Assembly (NCBI RefSeq): GCF_014302995.1
Contig: NZ_CP060295.1
Location: 4,517,501 to 4,581,500 of the forward strand
Origin: Variovorax sp. PAMC26660
GTDB lineage: Bacteria; Pseudomonadota; Gammaproteobacteria; Burkholderiales; Burkholderiaceae_C
Reading direction: 5' to 3'
Length of the DNA stretch: 64,000 nt
Part shown: piece after piece, positions 45,938 through 53,179 of the stretch
Layout: each line of letters starts with the position of its first letter
How positions within the stretch are numbered: position 1 is the stretch's first letter
Translations under genes and position numbers: made by a program
The notes under the pieces: model-generated
Databases searched by the model: none
What the model saw: the letters and a program-made list of their open reading frames with translations, nothing else
What the model was told of the DNA's origin: nothing

Positions 45938-45940
45938 AAT
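45914..45940 (+). promoter_or_regulatory. Sigma-70 promoter of ssrA
   Basis: -35 TTGAAG (45914-45919) and -10 TAAAAT (45935-45940) with a 15-base spacer (16 if CTTGAA is used), inside the 3' end of gph. The -10 ends 9 bases before the mature tmRNA 5' end. Confidence 0.6.
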
Positions 45941-45949
45941 AGAAGACTT

Positions 45950-46336
45950 GGGGCTGCACTGGTTTCGACGTGGGTTCGGAGTCGCAGCGGGGCATGTCGA
46001 GCTGAATGCGCTCGTAAAACAGATTCAAACAAACTAACTGCAAACGACGAACGTTTCGCACTCGCTGCTTAATTGCCAGTGAGCTTTGCAACAGCAGGCC
46101 GATGGGCTGGGCAAGGGGGTGACAGAGCAATCTGAATCCTCCCGGCTGCAAAGATAATTACATGGGCTGGCTTCGATCCGGGTACCTTGGGTCGAGGCGA
46201 GAAAATAGGGTGCTGGCGTCCGGTTTAGCGTGTGACTGCGCGACTCCGGAAGCGAGACTCAAATCAGATCACTAAACATGTAGAACTGCGCGATGAAGGC
46301 TTGCGGACGGGGGTTCAAATCCCCCCAGCTCCACCA
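45950..46336 (+). ncRNA. ssrA: Transfer-messenger RNA (tmRNA)
   Basis: 387 bases. The 5' end GGGGCTGCACTGGTTTCGAC and the 3' end (TTCAAATCCCCCCAGCTCCACCA) form the alanyl-tRNA-like acceptor (GGGGCTG with CAGCTCC) with an encoded CCA. The tag frame at 46040-46072 gives ANDERFALAA plus stop. It rescues stalled ribosomes and tags proteins for degradation. The prophage integrase gene begins its run 131 bases further on, so the 3' end is the likely integration target and the RNA has been restored by the phage. Confidence 0.97.
46305..46336. other. Probable prophage attachment site in the ssrA 3' end
   Basis: The T-arm and acceptor end of ssrA border a tyrosine integrase gene and phage genes. tmRNA 3' ends are a classic integration target. 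The exact core cannot be set because the other end of the prophage lies outside the window. Confidence 0.55.
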
Positions 46337-46417
46337 TACAAGACGGTCAACGCCAATGAGAGACCATTGAGCGTTGCCCCGTCAAACCGTCCCAAACGGT
46401 CTACTTTTGGCGTTCGA

Positions 46418-46457
46418 TTCGCACGAATTTCGCACGTAAAGCCGGGGGAATTCGCAC
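46418..46457. repeat. Three phased TTCGCAC direct repeats between ssrA and integrase
   Basis: TTCGCAC occurs at 46418, 46429 and 46451, offsets 11 and 22 bases, so all face one side of the helix. Each is preceded by A/T and followed by G. Likely arm-type integrase or excisionase binding sites; this is inferred from position and spacing. Confidence 0.6.
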
Positions 46458-46467
46458 GCAAGGCGGG

Positions 46468-47652
46468 TCAAGATACCGCCTTGAGCTGTGCCTTCGGCTT
46501 CTTGTAGTCGTCCCCAATGAACTTGCCGTAGATGGTGAAAACCATCGTAGCGTCCTCGTGGCCGAGTTGGTCTGCCAAGTACCACGGGTTTGCGCCGGCC
46601 GTCAACGCCGCGCTGGCGAATGTGTGCCGAGCTTGGTATGGGTTGCGATAGCGCACGCCCGACCGCTTGAGCAGCGGCACCCACATCGTTTTCCGGATCT
46701 GCGCATCATTCGTCCACGGCTCTCCAGTGGCGGGGTTCAGCCAGACATGCGAGCCCTTGGCTTTGCTGATCGGCTCCTGCGCCTTTAGGGCGGCGACTGC
46801 ATCGTGGTTCAGGTCGACATCACGGACGCCTGCAGCCGTTTTCGGAGCTTTTTCTACCCCCTCTACCTGGTTCAGATCGATCCGAACCTTGGCCGCCTTC
46901 AAATCCACCTTTGGCCACTTCATGGCAATCATCTCGCCGGGCCGAAGGCCGGCATTGAACCAGAACTGAATCATGGGCCACTCGTCGGCTCGGGCAGCTT
47001 CGAGAATGGCGGCGCGTTCTTCGGCTGTGAACGGGTTAGCCTGGTACTCGCTGGACTTGGCCGTCTGCTTCAGAAGCTTCGTCAAGGCGATCCGATCAAA
47101 TGGATCGAAGCGGATTCTGTCGTCGTTGAGGGCGTCTTCAAAGACGCTACGAAATGGCGTCAGCAGGTTGCGTGTGAACTTTGCGGTCACGTTCATCTCG
47201 GAGATCCAGGAACGCAAAGCGCTGGGTGTTGCCTCGGCCAGCGTCTTGGTGCGCCAAGCCTTCATGCGCTCGCTGTTGAGTGCCTTCTTGTAGCCCGCGA
47301 GGGTGCTTGGCGACAACTTCCCTGCCTTCACCTGCTTTTCGTAGGTGGCGAGCTGTGCATCGAGCAGCGGGCCGATCAGAGCGCGGCCTCCTGCGTTCTC
47401 GAACTTCTTCGCCTTTGTGCTGTCTGGGAAGTATTCGCCGTACTGGAACTCTCCGTCAGCGATCTTGCGCAGGATCTCGACCCGCAGGCCGGCAGCGTAG
47501 GTGAGGGCGCTCTTAGTGATCGACTGAGGCGGCAGTAGTTCGCGGCACTCGGCGCCGCGGTAGCTGAAAGCGATCTGAATGCGCTGCTCGTGCTTGAACT
47601 CCCGAAGGCTCACGCCGCGAGGGCATTCGATGGTGACTGGCTTTCGACCCAT
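46468..47652 (-). CDS. int: Prophage tyrosine recombinase (integrase)
   Basis: 394 residues. The N-terminal arm-binding part has the DUF3596-like segment GVSLREFKHEQRIQIAFSYR. The core-binding domain is at about 95-180. The catalytic domain shows Arg237 (FNAGLRPGEMIAMKW), Arg342-His343 (PYQARHTFASAALTAG; the first His of the usual HxxR box is Tyr here), His365 (LGHEDATM) and the nucleophile Tyr375 (TIYGKF). It integrates the phage at ssrA. The start MGRKPVTIEC overlaps the excisionase gene by 43 bases in another frame. Confidence 0.95.
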   Translation of the reverse strand: MGRKPVTIECPRGVSLREFKHEQRIQIAFSYRGAECRELLPPQSITKSALTYAAGLRVEILRKIADGEFQYGEYFPDSTKAKKFENAGGRALIGPLLDAQLATYEKQVKAGKLSPSTLAGYKKALNSERMKAWRTKTLAEATPSALRSWISEMNVTAKFTRNLLTPFRSVFEDALNDDRIRFDPFDRIALTKLLKQTAKSSEYQANPFTAEERAAILEAARADEWPMIQFWFNAGLRPGEMIAMKWPKVDLKAAKVRIDLNQVEGVEKAPKTAAGVRDVDLNHDAVAALKAQEPISKAKGSHVWLNPATGEPWTNDAQIRKTMWVPLLKRSGVRYRNPYQARHTFASAALTAGANPWYLADQLGHEDATMVFTIYGKFIGDDYKKPKAQLKAVS

Positions 47653-47828
47653 TTGTTGTATTCCTCGGGGTTTATGTAGAGGTTCCCATCGGGACCCTTG
47701 CGGCACTGCACGCCATCCGTCCATACTCGTTTCCGGCGCCTGGCGTGGACGGCGTCTGGCGTGTCGCCCGTGTCGGTGCAGTGCTTCTTCAGCTTGACCC
47801 ACCTGTAGTGGGCTTCGTTGGCGCTCAT
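47610..47828 (-). CDS. Prophage excisionase-like protein
   Basis: 72 residues. It has the small Xis-type winged-helix pattern HYRWVKLKKHCTDTGDTPDA followed by the basic VHARRRKRVW and GNLYINPEEYNKWVES. It would direct the integrase towards excision. It precedes and overlaps the integrase gene by 43 bases, a typical int-xis arrangement. Confidence 0.85.
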   Translation of the reverse strand: MSANEAHYRWVKLKKHCTDTGDTPDAVHARRRKRVWTDGVQCRKGPDGNLYINPEEYNKWVESQSPSNALAA

Positions 47829-47883
47829 GTCTTGCTCGCTTTCTCAGGAGTGGGTCGGGAGGCTTTCGGGGTGGGGGTGGGCA

Positions 47884-48615
47884 TCACGCGGTCTCCGTCA
47901 AGATTTGCCATGCAGTCGCAGCCACCTGCGGAACCTGCCCGTTGCCGAATGGCCTAAGTTCGTCCACGACGCCGGCCACCCCATAACCCACGCTGCATGG
48001 CTCGGGCTCCACTTCCCACCAGGGCGCCATTCGTCGCGCCGTGCCAGAGCCGCGGATATGCAGTCCTGCTGATGACTCTCGATCTTCTGCCGGCCAGGAT
48101 GTTCGCAACTCACCAGCGTTGGCGTCGGTAGCAACGATCCAGATGCGTTCGCGCACATGGGGTGCGCCAACATCGGCAGCGGAAAGCACGCGCCATCGAG
48201 CATCAAACCGGAGCGCGGCCAGGTCTCCGAGAACAACTCCGAGTCCCCGAGAAGTGAGCATTGGGCTGTTTTCCACGAAGACGTATCGGGGTCGAACTTC
48301 GCCCACGATGCGCGCCATTTCTGCCCATAGCCCTGATCGGTCTCCTTCGAGCCCAGCGCCCTTGCCGGCGCTGCTGATGTCCTGGCAGGGAAAGCCGCCA
48401 GAAATGACGTCAACAATTCCGCGCCAAGGTCGTCCGTCAAAACTGCAAACGTCAGCCCAAACCGGGAAAGGTCGGAGTGCTCCATCGTTTTGCCGCGATA
48501 TGAGAACTTGTGCTGCGTAGGCATCACGTTCAACTGCGCAGACGGTTCGCCATCCGAGCAAGTGGCCACCGAGAATTCCTCCACCAGCGCCTGCGAAAAG
48601 AGCCAGCTCATTCAC
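47884..48615 (-). CDS. DNA (cytosine-5) methyltransferase, phage type
   Basis: 243 residues, a compact C5 methyltransferase. SAM motif I is FAGAGGGILGG (7-17), the catalytic PCQ loop GGFPCQDISSAGKGAG has Cys77, motif VI is ENSP (115-118), motif VIII HVRERIW (153-159), and motif X GNGQVP (224-229). The target-recognition region is short. The start is GTG at 48615, overlapping the stop of the preceding gene (GTGA). It probably protects phage DNA or modifies the host. Almost the whole gene overlaps another open frame (47898-48611) with its own recognisable motifs. Confidence 0.92.
   Translation of the reverse strand: MNELALFAGAGGGILGGHLLGWRTVCAVERDAYAAQVLISRQNDGALRPFPVWADVCSFDGRPWRGIVDVISGGFPCQDISSAGKGAGLEGDRSGLWAEMARIVGEVRPRYVFVENSPMLTSRGLGVVLGDLAALRFDARWRVLSAADVGAPHVRERIWIVATDANAGELRTSWPAEDRESSAGLHIRGSGTARRMAPWWEVEPEPCSVGYGVAGVVDELRPFGNGQVPQVAATAWQILTETA
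47898..48611 (-). CDS. Alternative-frame WPRSG-motif protein overlapping the methyltransferase
   Basis: 237 codons in the +1 frame relative to the methyltransferase, starting MSWLFSQALVEEF at an ATG four bases inside its start. It carries a pattern I recall from many phage proteins: SWKTAQCSLLGDSELFSETW then WPRSG (131-135), LPTPT (161-165) and a C-terminal WVMGWPASWTNL. No function is known to me. Codons here are at least as GC3-rich as in the methyltransferase frame in the stretch I compared (48241-48360). It could be a true dual-coding gene or a persistent shadow frame. Confidence 0.4.
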   Translation of the reverse strand: MSWLFSQALVEEFSVATCSDGEPSAQLNVMPTQHKFSYRGKTMEHSDLSRFGLTFAVLTDDLGAELLTSFLAAFPARTSAAPARALGSKETDQGYGQKWRASWAKFDPDTSSWKTAQCSLLGDSELFSETWPRSGLMLDGACFPLPMLAHPMCANASGSLLPTPTLVSCEHPGRQKIESHQQDCISAALARRDEWRPGGKWSPSHAAWVMGWPASWTNLGHSATGRFRRWLRLHGKS

Positions 48616-48851
48616 AGTGCCTCCCCATCCGTCAGAGCCTGCCCTGGTGCAGCGCGAGCGGCGAGGATGTGGAGCAACTTGCGCTCCAGGCTGGTGAAGG
48701 TGGAGAGCCTGAATCCGTGATGACGCCAATCCCCATCGGACAGGTCCGACATGTTCGAGAAGAGGTACTGCAGCATCTTCGTTTCGGCAGCGGTCACCGC
48801 CTCAGGCCTCGAAGCCGTGCTGAGTTCTGGCGCTGCTTGCGGGGCGGTCAT
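48612..48851 (-). CDS. Small phage protein of unknown function
   Basis: 79 residues, not recognised. The first 20 residues are Ala/Pro/Ser-rich; the rest is helical (AAETKMLQYLFSNMSDLSDG, FTSLERKLLHILAARAAPGQ). No signal peptide, membrane helix or metal site is visible. It overlaps the methyltransferase start (GTGA) and the DUF1643 gene by four bases, so all are translated together. Confidence 0.6.
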   Translation of the reverse strand: MTAPQAAPELSTASRPEAVTAAETKMLQYLFSNMSDLSDGDWRHHGFRLSTFTSLERKLLHILAARAAPGQALTDGEAL

Positions 48852-49348
48852 AGTGTTCCTTTCGGTGTATCGAAGGGCATGAGCGGCGTTCTGTAGGCCA
48901 GCATTTGCGGGTGTCCGGGGTCGCCGCCTTTCGTGAGTCCGAAGTGACGAACGGGTTTCCCAGACGACAGCAGGGCGTCCAGCAGCACATCGAAGGCGAA
49001 GCGCAGCTTAGGCGGAACCTTCTCGGTGTTGCCCCAGCACGGCACGAGGATGTCGGCGTCGTTGATGATGTCGGTGGTGTGGTCGCCGATGTCCTCGCCG
49101 AACGGGTCTTGCACGTCTGCCAGCGCCTTCACGTCCTTCGAGCGGTAGGCGAACACGTTGCCGACAAGGAAGCGCGAGCCGCCCCACAGCTTCGTGAAGC
49201 CGATCCACTTTTTCACGGTCTGATCATCGACCGTTGCATCGGCTGTGCTCGGGTTGACGCCGAAGAATGCGTAGACAGGTCCGTCCATGCCGACAGTGCG
49301 TTCCAGGCGATAGCGGTACTTTCCGCATGGGCTGATGATCGCGCTCAC
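48848..49348 (-). CDS. DUF1643 family phage protein
   Basis: 166 residues with the DUF1643 pattern: YRLERTVGMDGPVYAFFGVN, then NPSTADATVDDQTVKKWIGF and FLVGNVFAYRSKDVKALADV, and a later GHPQMLAY. Function unknown; the fold is predicted to resemble uracil-DNA-glycosylase-like proteins in some annotations, which I cannot test. The GTG start at 49348 is chosen for the good GGGAG site and the overlap with the upstream stop (GTGA). Confidence 0.85.
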   Translation of the reverse strand: MSAIISPCGKYRYRLERTVGMDGPVYAFFGVNPSTADATVDDQTVKKWIGFTKLWGGSRFLVGNVFAYRSKDVKALADVQDPFGEDIGDHTTDIINDADILVPCWGNTEKVPPKLRFAFDVLLDALLSSGKPVRHFGLTKGGDPGHPQMLAYRTPLMPFDTPKGTL

Positions 49349-49833
49349 GCTCCCTCTCCCTTGCCATCGGCAGGCTGTGCGGCGGAACTGTTCCCCCACG
49401 TCCCGCGCAGCACTGCGATGCAGTCGTTGCTGTCCAGCATGTAGTCAGCATCCGCTGCCGCATCGTCGGCTGCCTTGATCCGAGCGCACAGCTCTTCGAT
49501 CAGCTCAGCACGATGCGTCCTCGGATCACGCTCGGCCAGCCGTCCTTGTTGGTACATCCAACGGTCCCGCGATGTCGCTGGCGGAACCATATCCACTATG
49601 ACCTCCCCCGTCTCAGCCTGTGGCGAGGGAGCAGGGGCCGCATCGAGCATCGCCTCGATGGCGCCTTCCAAGCGTTGTTTGAAGAAGGAGCCTTCCTTGA
49701 AGCGATGCTTGAAGGCAGCGACCATTTCGGGCGTTGCCGTCTTGGGCCATTGACGAGCCTGCGGCCCCTTGGTGCTTGCGCTCTGCTGGTCGACAGGCGG
49801 CGTCACACGGATCCTCGACAACGTTGTCGGCAC
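49345..49833 (-). CDS. Phage early-region protein of unknown function, N-terminus across a deletion junction
   Basis: Up to 162 residues. The C-terminal two thirds look like a normal small soluble phage protein (AAFKHRFKEGSFFKQRLEGA; ELIEELCARIKAADDAAADA). The first roughly ten codons (from a GTG at 49833) are antisense to portal coding sequence, so they were acquired when the early region was joined to the portal gene. An internal ATG at 49725 could be the working start, giving about 126 residues. Confidence 0.5.
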   Translation of the reverse strand: MPTTLSRIRVTPPVDQQSASTKGPQARQWPKTATPEMVAAFKHRFKEGSFFKQRLEGAIEAMLDAAPAPSPQAETGEVIVDMVPPATSRDRWMYQQGRLAERDPRTHRAELIEELCARIKAADDAAADADYMLDSNDCIAVLRGTWGNSSAAQPADGKGEGA

Positions 49834-51214
49834 GCACCTGCGGCTGTCGGCCTCGCCAGACTATCGGGCGCTGAAGGCGCGCTTCGGCAAGGCCTTCGAC
49901 GCCACCTGGGCGATGGAATACCAGCGGGCGGCCGAGGCGCTGTGGCGCGGCTACTCAGAGAGCCTGGGCCGATGGAACGACGTCGAACGTGCGCTGACCA
50001 CCGGCCAGCAGTTCCGCCTGGCCATGCGGCACAAGCTCATCGACGGCGAAGGGCTGGCGCTGGCGTACTGGATGCCCGAGCGTGTGGGTGCCGGCGGCGC
50101 TGAATATGCAACGTGCATCCGCCTCATCGACCCTGACCGGATGAGCAACCCATTCCAGGGGCCCGACACGAAGAACATGCGCGGCGGCATCGAGATCGAC
50201 GAGGAAACTGGCGAGCGCCTGGCTGCTCATATCCGCCGCGCGCAGCAGAACGACTGGTATCTGTCGGTTGAGGCGAACACCTGGGAGCGCGTGCCCTTCG
50301 AAGATGACGACGGCTTCACGCGCGTGATCCACGATTTCGACCGGGACCGCGCCGGGCAGCATCGCGGCATCAGCGCGTTCAGCCCGATCCTGTCGCACGC
50401 TCGCATGCTGGCGCGCTACTACGGGCTCGAGCTGCAGCAGGCGTCGCTCGCTGCGGCGCTGGGCACCTACGTGACCAGTCCATACGACCCCGCGCTGGTG
50501 CAGGAGGCTCTGGGAGCTGACGACGCCGCGGCGCAGGAACTCAATGCCTACCAGCAGATGCGTGCCGAGTGGTCGCAGGAGCGGCCGGCGTACTTCAACG
50601 GTGTGAAGGTGCCCACGCTGGCACCCGGCGAAAGCATTGAGTCGGTTGCGAGCCCGCACCCGCACACCGGCTTTGCCGACTTCGCTCACGAGATGCTGGG
50701 TCTGTACTCGGCTGCCACGGGCCTGTCGCGCGAGCAGATCACACAGGACTGGTCGCGGACCAACTACAGCAGTGCGCGCGCTGCGCTCATGGAGAGCTGG
50801 AAGACGCTGATGCGCCGGCGCGGCGAGTTCACCACCAACTTCGCCACGCCGATCTACGCGCTGTGGCTGCGCGAGGCGATGGAGAACGGCGAACTGCCGC
50901 TGCCCGCCGGCGCACCGAGCTTCGTCGAGGCGGCCACCGCCTATTCGCGCTGCCGCTGGCTCGGCCCGGCACGCGGCTGGATCGATCCGGTCAAGGAGCC
51001 GGCCGGCAGCGTGCTGCGCATGGAGGCTGGGCTGGCCACGCTGGAGAGCGAAGGCGCAGAGCAGGGCGTCGACTGGGAAGAGGTCGCCGACCAGCGCCAG
51101 ATCGAACAGAAGGCCTACGAGGAGCGCGGCCTGCCGCCTCCGAAGTGGGCTGCCATTCAGGGCACCGGCGATTTCTTCAAGGACGACAGCGAGTCCAACG
51201 CACAGAAACCATGA
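49769..51214 (+). pseudogene. Phage portal protein, lambda type, 5'-truncated
   Basis: Similarity to lambda GpB-type portals begins abruptly at TRILDNVVGTHLRLSASPDY, corresponding to about residue 70 of lambda GpB (DHIVG). The rest is complete, including ASPHPHTGFADFAHEMLGLY, WSRTNYSSARAALMESWKTL and CRWLGPARGWIDPVKEPAGS. Upstream in frame only TTG (49769) and GTG (49772) precede this region, then a stop at 49751; no family-like N-terminus or ATG exists. The protein would lack part of its wing/clip architecture, so head assembly is probably lost. It overlaps the S49 protease start (ATGA). Confidence 0.85.
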
Positions 51215-52089
51215 CCAACTACCCACATTTGGCGCAGCGCTTGTTCAACACGCCCCTGGCCATCCTCCCGTCGAAGGGTGAGATGGTCATGGCTGCGCTT
51301 GCAGATCGCTTCGGCATCGCGAAGCTGTTCCGCGCGAACGGGATTGAATCGAAGATGGGCGCCTGGTCCGAGGACGAAGAGTTCAGCGGCCCAGCCGACT
51401 CGCCACCGCGCGGCTACGAGATAGTCGCTGGAGTGGCAGTGATTCCGGTCACTGGAACGCTGGTCGCCAAGCTTGGCACCATTCGGCCGTACAGCGGCAT
51501 GACGGGTTACGACGGCCTGCGCGCGAACTTTTCGATGGCGATCGACGACCCCAAGGTGAAGGCGATCGCGTTCGACATCGACAGTCCTGGCGGCGAGGTG
51601 TCGGGATGCTTCGACCTTGCAGACACCATCTATGGGCAGCGCGGCACGAAGCCGATCTGGGCAATCCTGAGCGACTCGGCCTATTCCGCCGCCTATGCCA
51701 TCGCCAGTGCCTGTGATCGCATCGTGGTCCCCCGCACGGGCGGCACTGGCTCCGTGGGCGTCATCTGCATGGCAGTCGAATTCAGCAAAGCGCTGACGAC
51801 GGCCGGCGTCACCGTGAACATCTTTCAGTACGGCGACCGCAAGGCCGATGGCAACGAATACACGCCGCTTGAAAAAGCGGCACGAGAGCGATTCCAGGCA
51901 GACATTGACGAGATGGGCGACCTGTTCGTCAGCACCGTCGCTCGGAATCGCAACCTCTCCAAGGCTGTGGTGCGCGGCACCCAAGCCACCACCTTTCTCG
52001 GGGCCAAAGGCGTCGAGATCGGCTTCGCCGACGCCGTCATGGCGCCCGACGAAGCGTTTCGGTCCCTGCTCGTCGAGCTGGGTAAGTAG
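51211..52089 (+). CDS. Phage S49 family prohead protease
   Basis: 292 residues of the SppA/ClpP-crotonase fold (lambda GpC N-terminal type). AIAFDIDSPGGEVSGCFDLA is the conserved core, the likely nucleophile is Ser159 in SDSAYSAAYAIAS, and Lys211 lies in YGDRKADGNEYTPL. It cleaves scaffold and capsid proteins during prohead maturation. The scaffold part that is fused to it in lambda is a separate gene here, 23 bases downstream. Confidence 0.92.
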   Translation: MTNYPHLAQRLFNTPLAILPSKGEMVMAALADRFGIAKLFRANGIESKMGAWSEDEEFSGPADSPPRGYEIVAGVAVIPVTGTLVAKLGTIRPYSGMTGYDGLRANFSMAIDDPKVKAIAFDIDSPGGEVSGCFDLADTIYGQRGTKPIWAILSDSAYSAAYAIASACDRIVVPRTGGTGSVGVICMAVEFSKALTTAGVTVNIFQYGDRKADGNEYTPLEKAARERFQADIDEMGDLFVSTVARNRNLSKAVVRGTQATTFLGAKGVEIGFADAVMAPDEAFRSLLVELGK

Positions 52090-52112
52090 TCACTCAACCA
52101 CAAAGGAATGCG

Positions 52113-52706
52113 ATGAGCACTCTCCGCAAAGTGGCGAACGCCCTTTCGTTCGCCCACCTGGCTGGCTTCGCCGGCAAAGCACGCGCCGAAGGCGGCGACG
52201 ATGAAGACGAAGAAAAGAAAAAGAAGGACGACGAGGCCAAGGCGAAAGCCAAGGCCGAAGGCGACGACGACGACGAGCGTAAGAAGCGCGACGACGAATC
52301 GGAGGACGAATATTCGGCTCGCATGAAAGCCCTCGAAGAGGAGGAAAAAAAGAAGGACGACGAGGCAAAAGCCGATGACGACAGCGATGAAGAAATGCGC
52401 GGTGACAGCACCGCCGCCGCGGCCCGCCGGCGCGAGCGTGCGCGCTGCGCCGCCATCTTCGGTAGCTCCGCCGCCGGCAGGAACCCTGTCCTCGCCGCCA
52501 ATCTCGCTTTCAACACTTCGATGACCCGTCGCGAAGCGGTCACCATGCTCGAAAGCACACCCGCTCCGGCAGCCGCAAGCCACGTCAGCCGCTCCGCACG
52601 CAATCCGCAAGTGGGCGCCGGCGGAGACATTAAGACGACGCCTCAACAGGCAGCCGCAGCCCGCTGGGACCAGAACCTCCAGGCAGCAGCCAAAGGCCGC
52701 CGCTGA
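52113..52706 (+). CDS. Phage scaffold-like protein with highly charged core
   Basis: 197 residues. Residues about 25-95 are nearly all Asp, Glu, Lys and Ala, a low-complexity charged coiled-coil-like stretch (EEKKKKDDEAKAKAKAEGDD). The C-terminal part RARCAAIFGSSAAGRNPVLA followed by AFNTSMTRREAVTMLES resembles the C-terminal end of phage S49 protease/scaffold fusions. Between protease and decoration protein genes it is best read as an internal scaffold, the lambda Nu3 equivalent. The function is inferred from position and composition. Confidence 0.75.
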   Translation: MSTLRKVANALSFAHLAGFAGKARAEGGDDEDEEKKKKDDEAKAKAKAEGDDDDERKKRDDESEDEYSARMKALEEEEKKKDDEAKADDDSDEEMRGDSTAAAARRRERARCAAIFGSSAAGRNPVLAANLAFNTSMTRREAVTMLESTPAPAAASHVSRSARNPQVGAGGDIKTTPQQAAAARWDQNLQAAAKGRR

Positions 52707-52735
52707 TCACCAAACCTCACTGAAGGAATCCAATC

Positions 52736-53116
52736 ATGGGCAATCCCACTGTTACCCCCCTCGCCGAGCAATGGCACGACGGCGGATTTCTCGTCTCGCA
52801 GGCGAACGGTCACCGCTCTGTCGACCAGGCTGTGCTCGCTGCCGGCGCGAAGGTCTATGCCGGCACCATCGTCGGCAAGATCACCGCCTCGGGCAAGTAT
52901 GTGCAGTGCGTGAGCACTGCCAGCGATGGCTCGCAGGTGCCTGCGGGCATTCTGTTCGGCACCAAGGACGCGACGCTGGCCGACAAGCCGTGCGTGGTTG
53001 TGCGCCGTGACTGCGAAGTCAACACCACCGAGCTGATCTGGGACGCGTCGTTCAACGCCGGCGCCATCACGACCGGTCTCGCCACCCTGGCCGGCCTGGG
53101 CATCATCGGCCGCTGA
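52736..53116 (+). CDS. Head decoration protein D
   Basis: 126 residues of the lambda GpD / HDPD family: a flexible N-terminus, then GFLVSQANGHRSVDQAVLAA, AGTIVGKITASGKY, PAGILFGTKDATLADKPCVV and RRDCEVNTTELIWDASF. It binds as trimers on the expanded capsid and stabilises it. The ribosome site AAGGA lies before the ATG at 52736. A terminator-like hairpin follows before the capsid gene. Confidence 0.9.
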   Translation: MGNPTVTPLAEQWHDGGFLVSQANGHRSVDQAVLAAGAKVYAGTIVGKITASGKYVQCVSTASDGSQVPAGILFGTKDATLADKPCVVVRRDCEVNTTELIWDASFNAGAITTGLATLAGLGIIGR

Positions 53117-53138
53117 TCCAACACACCAACCAATTGAG

Positions 53139-53159
53139 GCCGCCTTCGGGCGGCTTTTT
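53139..53159 (+). terminator. Hairpin with T-run before the major capsid gene
   Basis: GCCGCC-TTCG-GGCGGC then TTTTT, ending 20 bases before the capsid ATG. By form an intrinsic terminator with a UUCG tetraloop; by place it may instead be a 5' stabiliser of processed capsid mRNA. Confidence 0.7.
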
Positions 53160-53179
53160 CATTTCCAGAAGGAACTGAC

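Noticed and set aside
46305..46336. A separate tRNA gene suggested by the TTCAAATCC T-loop near 46315
   Set aside because: It is the tRNA-like 3' half of tmRNA, pairing with the 5' end at 45950.
49789..49814. GTCGAC and GGATCC close to the portal junction, suggestive of a cloning scar
   Set aside because: Six-base sites of this composition are frequent in GC-rich DNA, and the flanks are phage coding sequence on both sides. A biological deletion explains the junction.
49816..49829. A 14-base perfect palindrome CGACAACGTTGTCG, possible recombination site
   Set aside because: It lies within the codons of the conserved portal segment DNVVG and is better explained by coding sequence.
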